A DNA stretch of 64,000 nucleotides. Origin: Diphasiastrum complanatum (taxonomy: Eukaryota; Streptophyta; Lycopodiopsida; Lycopodiales; Lycopodiaceae). The notes beneath the pieces are model-generated. The model searched no databases, was not told the DNA's origin, and saw only the letters and a program-made list of their open reading frames with translations. Location of the stretch: the NCBI GenBank assembly GCA_029204225.1, contig CM055098.1, positions 17,701,303-17,765,302 of the forward strand. The letters run 5' to 3'. A program made the position numbers and the translations under genes. Shown piece after piece: positions 47,201 through 59,200 of this stretch (position 1 is its first letter; every line of letters starts with the position of its first letter).

Positions 47201-50200
47201 AGAACTATAATCTCATCCTTGGTGCAGATTGATTTGCTTCACTTGTTTGGTGTTGTTACATTGAACCTGACTTGCCAGATTGTGGCTCATTCAGTTGTTG
47301 GTATTGATCCTCAAGGGGATTACCAGTTAGTTAATGGGAAGAATTTATGTGCAGCCTATTGAAGGCTGATTGTGTCGCTCTTCTCTGTGTCCAGAGTGCC
47401 TTGGTTGCTGCTTCATCTACTACGACATCAATTCATATGCCTCAGGTGATTTTGGACTTATTGCAGCAGTATTCTCATGTGTTTTCAAACCCTAAATCTC
47501 TACCACCATTACATGATGTTAACCACCATATTGATTTGCTTCCGAGTGCCACTCCTCCTCAACCTCCTTATAGGATGTCTAGAGCAGTGAGTGATGAGGT
47601 CCTAGCCCAAACACTTTCTAGTGAAATCTCTTACATCGACGAGGACCTACAATCATCCCACAGTAGATACAAGCTATGAGAAAGTTTTGTAGAATATTGT
47701 TGAGATACAAGAATGATTGTGTTCGAGTAGGTCTTATCAAAGGAATTTTTGAGATAGATCAAGGACAAGACAAGATGGCCCAAGTAACTATAAATAGCAC
47801 TTCATTATTGGAGCATGATACCATGAGCATATATTTTAGTCACATTGGATTTTCTTAACTTTCTTCGTGTTATTGGCATAATTGGCTCCTGTAGGAAAAA
47901 ATTATGAGACAAATTTGACTCAAATAAAGACCTGTTCTTGTCAAAATATTACATCTATAGACATTACATAAAAGATGAACTAAGAGGAACTTTAAACTTC
48001 AGTTCAAAACTTAGACATGGCTTATCTGCACGGTTTCAATTGAATTAGCAGCAAGAAATTATAGAGAGAAAGCTCAATCATGATGATTTATAGCACAAGA
48101 TACATAAGAAGAGTGTGTATTCATACTAGCATTTTCAAGGATTTTACCTTAAAATCATCAATTAGTGTAAAATCAGGGAAAAAGGGAAGTATGTCTTCAA
48201 TCTTCAAAAGCCCGTCTGTTTCTTTTAGGAATGCTATTGCCTTTCTGATGTTTTCTCCCTTGATGCCTTTTTCTTGCTGTATAACATGCTTTGCTATCAT
48301 CAGCCACAGTTTTTTCCTCAGGTCAATATCATCCTCCACTTTGTCTGCCTCAATCTTTGCCAGCTCTGGGTCCACCTGAAAAAAATGCAATGTGTCATCA
48401 GCTGATGCTGCTGAGTTCGCTTAATCATTAACAATAAAACAACCTGCAAGATTATTTGCACTAGCACAACTCTAGGCATAGATTAGAAAAATGCAAATAA
48501 GTCATTTTTCAATGTGTGTAAATCTTTGGATTCCCACTCGAACAAGATCATCCTCCAATAGTGCTGACTTGCCGTCCTGTCCTTAAGGCATAGTAGAAAA
48601 GAACTTTTGAAATGTTTGAGCTTCAAACATGTTCCAATCAAAATTTTGACTTGATGGAGTGCTAATCTATAGCCTATAATGCATTGGTCGGTTAGTCAAA
48701 AGCTTTTTGTCAAGCTGCTACACTATATATAACACCCCTGTAACTACACAAGATATTTCCCATGAATAATCACTATATACAGACTCCAGAGCATAAGACA
48801 TTCTGATTTCATTAGATGAAGGCTTTCAATAGCTCACCCATAAAGCTAGTGCAACTGCTTCTTCATGCATCCCCATCATGCTATAGATGAAAACACATGC
48901 TTGCAGCCTTTTTTCTTCCAAACATAGTCGAAGTGCATATTTGGGGTCATAAAAATAATCAGGCTTTCCAGGACGTCCTTTGCCATACTTGGTTTCCAAA
49001 AATCGTAGCAGTGCACTCTCGTCCTCCTGTTGATTTCAAATTCCAATGCAACTCAGATCTCAAATCCATGATACATAAAATAGGATTCCAGCTTGTCTAC
49101 TACAACTAAACCTATTACGTGCCACATTAGTATTTTGACATTAGGAAGAACAACAATTGATAGAGATGAAGTGCTTACAAGGTAACATGTTCTTGGCTTT
49201 ATGATTCATGCGGGCCATTTAGATTTGTTATGAAGACAACATGTCAATGTGTTAGAAAACTTATCCCTGTAGGGTTAGTAAAAGCATGGATGATTGGAAG
49301 AAGTTCAAAGAAACTCAAAATTCTAAAAAAGTCAACAAATTAGAATACCTCAAAATTTCCATATAACGTTGTTCTACCTTCTACTATGAGCATATATTTC
49401 ACAATTTGGCAAATATTACATAATTAACAACTTCGAACATGCTAAGGATTAGCCTCAACGTGAAAATAATGGCCTAATAGGCATCTTGATTGCAATAAAA
49501 TCCTGGCTAGAAGTTTGTATACTAAGGAAGGAAGGTGAACTACAACCTGATATACAAGGAACATAGCTCCACTCTACTAACAAAACTACCACTTTCCAAC
49601 TTATCAAAGAAAACTTGTGTCCAAGGCCCAGCACTTGCATTTGCTAGACATCCTTGCATCATTTTCCTTCCCCTCTAAGCTGTCCCCTCCAATGGAATCT
49701 TGCATCATGAAAGTACACTACTTTTTTTATGGAGGGTGACTGCTCAAAGTTACCCATCCCCCTCTACTCTCCCCACCTCACCTCCTACTAGAAAACTAAC
49801 TTGTTCATACAAGCACAAGATAAGATTCCTATTGTGATTAAACAATAGCCAAACACATGGGAGAGAACACAAGTGATGAGTTACGAATAGAGCCGCAACT
49901 GATCTAGAGCTAAGCTATGAAAGCATCACATAAGCAAGACTTAAGCTATGAAAGCGGCACATAAGCAAGACTTAACCCTAGAAAGCAGGAAAGAGAGAGA
50001 TTAAGGAGGCTAAAGAGAGACATCAATATCATCAGCTGAATAACAAATGACACAGTTTTCTTACTTATAGCCAAGAGGAAGCCCTAAAAGGAAGCTTCCG
50101 GTGGCTAGGGCCCAACTGGGAGGGAAAATAGTGCGCCCTCCAAGAAGGCCCCCACTCTCCAGTAATATGTCCAAATGGCCTAATAATGAATAATAAGGCC

Positions 50201-53200
50201 AAAGGCCAACCATATAGTGTAAGTGTCACTAATGAATAAAAAAGGGCCCACTGAGAATCAATGCCAACAAGTGAGTGTGTAACTGCATCATGTACAAATG
50301 TCAATGTCTGCTGTGTCAAGTCCAGTGTAACGACTCCAAGAGATGCAAACCAATCAGCACCAAGGATAAGATCATAACGCTCCATAGGAATAATGTAAAG
50401 ATCTGCCTGTCCAGAAAAATCTCCAATGCGGTATGGTAAACGCTGAAACATCTAAGAACTAGGAAAAGAATGGGAACTGGCAACCTCAACTGTGAGAGGC
50501 TGTGAAGCACGGATCCGACTAGTGATATAACTGCTAATAAAAGAATGAGTGCTGCCAATATCAACTAAAGCAATATACTCACGACCTGTAATACGTACAC
50601 GTAACCAAATGGAGCGAGGACCAGAACGCCTTGTCCAAGTAGCATAGGCAAGTTGAGCATGGCAAGTAGCAGGAAGTAAATCAGTGGAAGGCTCAGAGGA
50701 TAGGTCAGGCTCATCAGAAATATGAATGTAGATATCGGAATCATCTGGAGTAGTGCCCTCATGGTAAAAAACAGCAGTAGTAGTAGGGAGAGGCTGACGG
50801 CAATCACGGGCAAAATGGTCAAGACTCTTACAACGAAAGCAAAGACGCTTCTGCTGAAGGTCAGCGAACTCTGCAGACGTGTAACGTCGGACAAAAGCAG
50901 GTCGAGGAGTCGGAGGACGAGGAGACGAAGGGACAATGGAGAGAGCTGGAACAGAAGGGGCAGGTGTAGGGGTGGACGTAGCGGGACAAGATGAAGCAGA
51001 AGGACGGGGTCGGGAGAAGCGGGAAGGAAGGGTGTCAGAGTACTTATGCTGTAAAGTACTGGCAAGAGACATCGCCTCAACAAGTGTGGGAGGACGGAAG
51101 GAAGAAACATCATAACGTAAAGCACCACAAAGCCCAGCAATGTAACGAGAAATAAGCTCAGTGGGCTGTAGATCTGTGAAAAGATAAGAAAGCTCCATAA
51201 ACTGATCTGTATAAGAAGCAAGATCACTGGTCTGAGTGAGACTACGGAATGTATCACGTTGGCGATCGAGCCACTGAGGATCAATCATAGCATGACGGAG
51301 GTCACGGCGAAAAGTATGCCATACATGGAGCCCTTCCCGATCAGGATCAGCTCTATAAACTCGCCACCACGTGGCGGCACGTCCATCTAAATGTAAAGTA
51401 GCCAACTGGATCTTCTGAGGATCAGTCTTAGGGTAGATCTGAAAATATGTGTCAAGCTTAGCAAACCAATTCTCTAATAAGTTCCCGTCAGAGGAACCGG
51501 AATAGGTAGCAAGCTGTACCCTATCACGAAAGTCTCGAGCAAAGTGTGGCTCAGGAAGTGGGGGACGTGAAAAGAAACCAGGAGGTGGGCTAGGTGGAAT
51601 GAACAGTCCACCACCAGGCTGACTAGCAGAGGAAGATGGAAATCCAAATGGAGGGGGAGTCCCAAATGAAGGAAAAACAGGAGCTTTACCAGGACCATGA
51701 GGCTGTAAAGAATCAATCTGTGACTGCATAGTAGCAAAGCCCGTCATAACGGTATCGAAGCGAAGAACGAGGCCAGAAAGGGTCTCATCCATGCGACGAA
51801 ACTAATCGGATAAGGTTTCTTGAGTAGTCTCACTCGGGGTAGGTGAATGTGCCATAATAATAGTGGAAGGAATAGACGAAAACTTGAGAGAGCGGACTCT
51901 TGTCGTCACCCCAAATTCGTCTATTAAAACCACTATTATCACAACTAAGAAAGGACAACAATCAACAAATGAAAAAAGTGAAAATGAAGGCTGTAAAAAT
52001 GCGCTAGACAACCAAGAGGCAAGTGACAAATTGGAGTATCAAACGGAGTCGTAATTTCGTGAAATTTGGTTGAGGATGGGCGATGGACAGCCTTCAAACA
52101 AGGTGTGAAAAATGGCTACAAACGGAGACAAAAACGGACGAAAGTGACAAGTATGAAGCGGCTGGACAACCTGCAAACAAAAGTGAAAGGGCTGAAAATG
52201 GGAGGAGGAATTGGGCGCTGGAGAGCCTGCAAACAAGCTGGAAATGGGTGATAGAGGGTTGGAACTTGGGCGCCGGAAATAATCTGCCCAAATTTTTTTT
52301 TTTTTTTTGGCCGCCAAATTTAGCGGGAATACTTCCGCTAACTATCTGCTAAAGCTCCGCCAAGGAAAATGCTTTGATAGGAGCTGGTCCTCCTCCAAAC
52401 TGTGCTGAATGTTGCTGAAGCAAAGAGACGAAAGCCCTCAGCAAAGAGAGAAAAATCAGCAAGGAAAATGGGCACCCAATCAGAAAATCAGATCTGAAAT
52501 TCAGCAATCAGGAAAGTGCTCTGATATTAAGTTACGAATAGAGCCACAGCTGATCTAGAGCTAAGCTATGAAAGCATCACATAAGCAAGACTTAAGCTAT
52601 GAAAGCGGCACATAAGCAAGACTTAACCCTAGAAAGCAGGAAAGAGAGAGATTAAGGAGGCTAAAGAGAGACATCAATATCATCAGCTGAATAACAAATG
52701 ACACAGTTTCCCTACTTATAGCCAAGAGGAAGCCCTAAAAGGAAGCTTCCGGTGGCTAGGGCCCAACTGGGAGGGAAAATAGTGCGCCCTCCAAGAAGGC
52801 CCCCACTCTCCAGTAATACGTCCAAATGGCCTAATAATGAATAATAAGGCCAAAGGCCAACCATATAGTCTAAGTGTCACTAATGAATAAAAAAGGGCCC
52901 AAGGCCTACTTATGCATAAAGTAAAGTAAATGTAAATGGACGTGGCGAATGTAATGAGCCGAGTCCATAACTTGGTGAGATAACTCGAAAAATGTCCCAT
53001 TACAAATGGACTAGGGCACACTACATGCTTATAGACTTTGGCATCAAGTCTCTATGCCAATAATGAACAAGCAGCTTTAAAGCAAATTTCCTAAATGACG
53101 TCTCCAAATCTAGTAAAAGCACCCAACACCTTGTGAAAACTAGCAATTTGCAACTTGACTATTTTGAGGCCTAAAACTATTAGGTGAGTTCTAATTGCTC

Positions 53201-56200
53201 ATTTAAAGTTTCCCACACTTTTAGCACGTGTATAAATGTCAAGGGAGGTATGAACCATTGTCCCTTATTGGTCTGAAGTGTAGGAGAAACCTAAATCCTT
53301 GAAATTAGCCAAGATTGTCAAATTACAATTGATCTTGATCAAGGAAAATAAGTGGATAAGCTTCAATTTTGGACGGCTTAGATTCATTAGGGCAAAGTGC
53401 AATTGGGCGGCCAGCCTATTGTAAATAGCAAGTCATTGTACATGATTTTAGTAGTTCTATTGAGAGCGTTTGCTTGAGAGGTGGCGCCCTCTATTTTTCT
53501 ATCTCTTCTCTCTCTCTTCTTGTGAGATTGTGCTAGATTGTGGATAGTGTAATGATCTACGCATAGTTACGAGTTATGAATCATTTCGGCCCTTATGGAA
53601 TAGATCTGAAGCTTTATTTATGTTTCATTCTCGGGTTATGACATTCATGTTGGTTATATCTACATTTCATGCAATTTTGCAAGTGCTCTTGCCTAACCAT
53701 GTGTAAAATTGTTTGTGCTATCACGTGGGTCATAGATCAATCAAATAGAATGGTTAATTATTTCACATGGTATCAAAGCTTAGTGTTGACCAAAATGCAT
53801 GTTATGATCAAGTTTGGAGGGAGCTAGTGCTCTAGCCTCTCATTGATGAAGCTAGTCACCAATTTTGGTGTCATATACATGTTTGGGAAGCAAGAATGCT
53901 TGGAGATCTAAATTCTTTGTGAATTCTGTCTTGTGGAGTTAGAATATTTTGTTCATACTCTTATGCATCTAATGTTTTGGGAGCATCTAAAGTGTAGATG
54001 GCTTAACATTCCACAAGGCAACAATTCTTGAGCTAGGTTGATAATTTGTGAGTGATTTGAGTCCAAAACATCAAATTAGGGAGTTTCTTCTTAAATGCAG
54101 GTTTGGATCTGTTCCTTATGCATTTCTATAGTACCTAATTGAGTGGATGTGGATTAGAAATCATGTCTTCAAACTTTTGTAGTTTGGTGTGACATTGCCA
54201 AGATTTCTAGCGACTAGTTTTGGCATTCAAGGAAAGATTGTAGTAGTACCTTTCAAGATTTAATGGGATCTCTTGTCTCATGATTTGATATGTTCATTTA
54301 AGCATTCAAGATTGTTAGAGAACACTTGGTTGGGTTCTATTTCTGTCCATTTAGTTTTGTTCTACTTTGAGAGCAAAATTTGCCCATTTTTAGCATGCTA
54401 GTCAACTAGGTTCATGATTGTGATAAAAGTAAGGTGTTCTAGATCTATTGATCCACTTTTAAGGTTTGAAGTGAGTGCTAGTGTGCAAAAGAACGGGTCA
54501 CATTCAGATATCTATCAAGGATCAAGGAGAATCAAGCTTCTTCAACATGGCAAACCAAGGAGGCTTTTTGTTGGAAGGCAATGATAGGTTGAATGCAAGC
54601 AACTACTCAATAGGAAAGGTAAGGATGGAGCCCTTGCTAACTATGAATGATTTGATGGATATTGTGCTAGGTATTGAGGAGGAGCCTCATGCTATCAAAG
54701 AACAAATCATTTTTCAAAGGACGGTCAAGAAGAATCATTTTCTTCTCTGTGTACTTTACTTAGTTTAATGATACTAGTAAGCTTGTTCTCTTCAAGTGTG
54801 CATTTTGCAGATGGTGCTAATTCTTTTGGTGAGCCAATAAAAGTAATGTCACATGGTTCAATAAAAAGAGTAGTGATTTTATGTTGGATAGAATTGAGGT
54901 GCTTGATAGGCAAGCTAGTCAGGAAGAGGTGTCTTCTACCTTTTATGATTTATTCACTAGGGAGTCTTGCATGAGTAATCTGGTGTGTGCTTATTGAGGA
55001 TTGGAAAGGACTCGCAGGGGCAACAAAGATCAGGTTTGATACTCATCTTCACCTGTTCTACTTCATGTTGGAGGAGGATCATAGCATCTATCTCATTTTT
55101 TATGGTGACATGGATTTCACTATGGCTAGATGCTTGAGATTAACAAAGTGACGAAATTGCTGGATAATCCTATGTATTTGCTTAGGGTTTTGAGAGCTTG
55201 TGTGCAATATTTGGTATCAAAGCAGTTGCTTTTGAGACTTGTGTGGGATTTGGGATCATTGGCATCTTCAATTAGGGTTTGGTGCAACGCTCTACTATAG
55301 GTGATCTGTTGGCAGATTTGGAGCCCATAAGATAGCAGATTGAAGCCCTACGGTGGTTCTTCAATACTCAGTATTTTTCAAATCTGTCAGTTACTTTGCT
55401 TCTACTACCTATTCTTCTGCTATGGCATCCGCAAGCAACACCAGTCAAGATTCGCGGAGATTAGATACAGTATGTTCCAAGGTGGATGCTATCGAAGAGA
55501 TTCTTAAGCTGATTTTGGAGCAACTCAAAGGTAAAGGGGCTAGTGTTCCAGAGAGAGTCAGCGGTACGGCAATGGAAGCAAAAAGGAAATTGTCAACGGG
55601 CCATGAAGCTGAGTTGGGGTTTCGAAAGAGGAAGCTACCTACTATCAGGATCTAAAACCTCCGAAATTTGCTCGAGCAGTATCTATGAGGACCACAGATG
55701 CCGTTGAGAATTGGTTGCAAAAATGAGAGAGTGTTTCAGACGTGTGGCATAGACGATGAAACTGAGATGATTGTTGAAGCCACATATCGTTTTCAAGAGT
55801 CAGCACAAAGGTGGTGGAGGAACATGGAAAAGGATGACTTAGTTCCAACCACATGGGAGGCATCCTGGCAAATGTTTACGCAAAATTGGGTGCCTATGGA
55901 TGAAAATAATAGAGCCACGCAGCAATGGATTTGTTTGAAGCAGGGTAACTTGAGCGTGCAGGATTATGCAAACAAGTACCGAGAGGCTTTGTTATGCATT
56001 CCTCAGGAAGTTCCTATGTACATGCAAGTATTTCACTTTGTGGAGGGACTTCGAGAGAGTATTCGCCCTTTTGTGCAGAAGGAGCAATCTCATGATTTGC
56101 AAGGAGCCATATAGATGGCTTTGTATGAAGATGGAAAAAAAGGCTCGGATCCTTCTGCGGTAGTCGGTACAGGTGGTCAGCAACCTTGGGGACGCAAGGG

Positions 56201-59200
56201 CAAATGGAAACCAGAGACGACGTACTACTCATATTCAAATGGTTCCCAGAGCCGTGGTTCATGCCATAAGGGATCACATATCTTACAGACAACTCCATCG
56301 ACGACTTCAGCAGCACATACCTCCTCCAATAGCCTGCCTCATTATCCTTTCCATCAAAACCCTAGCGACACCCACCAAATCATTTTATCCTATTCGACCT
56401 CCCTGGTTTGACAATGAGTGTCGTTCCTTACATCTCCACGTTGTCCATGGTCGCCTACATAAATCACTTGCTCTTCATACTGCTTGCCACTCTCTTCATC
56501 GTACACACCGATGTAAAAAGCATGCCTGCAAAGAACAGGAAGGGAAACGCCTTGTCGATTCCTTATTCAGTTCCTCCACAAGCGCCTTTTGGCGTGAATT
56601 CATCCCTCGTTCTCCACCTCCTCTTCTTGACTGCTTTTGACATGGGCATATCAGAGCATGTTTGGAGTACCATTAGGGTGAAGTAGGGTTCCTCCCTCTC
56701 CCCCACCTTATTTGGATTATATATTCATGAGCTTGAGAGAGTCATTAAGAAGTGTGGGGGTACAAGATGCAGTCTTGGGGATATTCTAATTGCTATCCTA
56801 CTTTATGCAAATGATGTGGCTCTAGTCTCCACTCCTAGAGAGGGCCTCCAGCAATAGTTAGACAATCTTCATGCTTTTTGCTCCAAATGGGGTTTGGGGG
56901 TTAATACTACGAAGACCAAGATTATGGTCTTCACTACATCCAGGGCCTTCATGCTGCGACAAGAGCTTATCTTTGATGGACAGCCATTGGAGGTGGTATC
57001 AACTTAAACTTATTTACAGGTTCTTTTTACTGGTCCTATAGTTGGTATGAGACAAGCAACTACAACTAGACTTGAGAAGCGACAAACCTCCCTTGTCCAG
57101 TTAGAGAGGTTCTATTTTCGAAAGTTTATTCGAGATTCCTGGCGTAAGTGTTGGCTTTTTTATAACATTGTACCCCCATGCATTATACATAGTAGAGGCA
57201 TGGTGCACAGGTCTCACTTCATCATATTCAACCAATATCTCACGTTGCAGATCCTTATGTTGTCATGTATGATACGAGCTAAGCCCTCTGTCCCACATCA
57301 GATCATTCTAGCTGAGTTTGCAGTCCCACCTATACAGCTTGATGCCATCTTCCGACTTATCACATATACGAATCACGGCATTTCCCATGGATGAGCAAAG
57401 ATACACACAGGCAGCACTCACTTCGTCACACGCCTTCATTGTCAAGGTTATAGACTATCCTGGTTCTCTCAGGCCTCTTATTTACTTGACACACTTGGCA
57501 TTTCTATCATGGACCTTCCAGCAGGCACTCATTACTACATCAGACGTTTTGTTTCCTATATCAAGCATATCTTATGCGAGCATGGCAGGACCAGTTAGGG
57601 GTTAAACTTGACCACTATAAGACCCATTTTTGGGAGCTGGATACAGTTCCCTATTCTATCACGCTACCTAGACTTAGGATTGTCTCATGGTTTGAGATTC
57701 TTATTAGGCCAGGTCTGTGTTTCATCACATCAGCTTGACATTGAGACTGGACGCTTCCAGGGTACCCCCCGGGAAAAGAGGATATGCCAATTACGCTCTC
57801 TATCTGAAGTAGTGTTTGAGTATCACCTCTTATTCAGATGCCCAGTCTATTATGAGATTAGAGGACCATATCATTGCCTATTCCGCCCATGTTCAGCATA
57901 TGTGCATCTTTTGAAGCTCTATGTTGTTGTCCATTCTCAGCACTATTTGGTAGCAGTTCCTACAACCATTCAATGCGTCATTTGGTGGACCTTTCTTATC
58001 TATCTTGGAGCTTCAATTTTGATAATATAGATATTCATCTATCATTCATAAACTTAGCACAAATTCTAGACCATCAAAAAAGTCCATCCTTGGAAGAATC
58101 AGAAAGAAGGCTCAAATGCTTCAGGCTCAGCCCGCGGCTGAGGTCCCTTTTGTGTAACTATGATCAACTTAGTTAATCATGTTTCGACTTGTAAACTTCA
58201 ACTTTGATAGCGTACTTAAACTATGGGCCATTTTGTAATAAGACATCCCTCAATAGCAAATCAGGTTTCACACATGTTGGAAAGCAATATCACTTCAGAA
58301 CTTAAGGGTTACGCATATTATAGAAACAGTTAAGGGGTTTTTGTAAAACACTTTGGTAAATGGCTGCTCAAGCCCTTGTGATATAGAAGACTCTTTGAGA
58401 GACCTTGCGTGAAAGTTTACTCTCACAAAAGTTCCATTTCTCTGATGCCTGTGAGAGTTTTTGGTTGAATAAGAGATGATTCGTAAAGTCTTATTTGAAC
58501 CTAAGCTCTTATTATCCCCTTGATTATTATTATGATTGATATGTATATGTTGTGTACTCCGATAGAGGTTGAAGTTCTTTGGTAGTTTTAGGTTTGTTCA
58601 TCAGTAGATTCACACTTGCATTCAAAAATCAAACCCCATCTCTTGGGTCTTAGTTCATGTGACTGTCTACCATTGGCTATTGTGAGTGTTGAGTTCTTTT
58701 GTGCCTTCAGATCCTTCTTACTAATAGTCAAATTAAGGTTACTTCCATTTCCAAGTAATCCTTTGAGCTTGAATTCTCCTCACAAGTCTCACTTTCAAGA
58801 GCATTGATCTCACTGACATGGAAGTGAACAAGATAGAACTTTATTTTCAGCCAACCATTGATGTATCAGTCTCATTTAAATTACTGTCATGATGTTCAAT
58901 ACATGATTGTTTCAAATGGAAACCAGATTCCTATCTTTTGCTCAAAAAGTTTAAAAGCCATCTTCTAACCTGTTTTACATAAAGCGAAAGTAGCAGGTTA
59001 TGCACAGCACCATCCTCATTTTGTTGCCGTTGAATGCAAAACTCCAAATACTTTATTGCTTCATGAGGTTCATCTCTGCACCGTTTCATTTTGATGGACA
59101 GATAGCACATGAAAGGCACCATACATGATTCACTAGCCCCAAGCACAAGTTCATCCACAAAACAATTGAATATAAAAGGTGTACAGCATGGAATCAAAGG

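Larger units (their letters stand above)
49877..53030 (-). mobile_element. Gypsy element with LTRs, lacking RT and integrase
   Basis: The left LTR (3' in element sense) is 49877-50251, truncated by a deletion that joins it to protease codons. The right LTR (5') is 52528 to about 53.03 kb, its outer end uncertain. The shared 375 bases differ at only a few positions. A degenerate primer site (ATATCAGAGC) is at about 52517-52527. Between are a leader (51856-52527) and gag-protease. RT, RNase H and integrase are missing. No target duplication was found. It sits in the second large VPS18 intron. Confidence 0.85.

Noticed and set aside
50565-51284. 239-codon minus-strand Leu/Ser-rich frame that looks like a membrane protein
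   Set aside because: It is the shifted frame of the Gypsy gag at 50252-51855, whose own frame has the conserved gag and zinc-knuckle motifs; the hydrophobicity is a by-product of T-rich codons.
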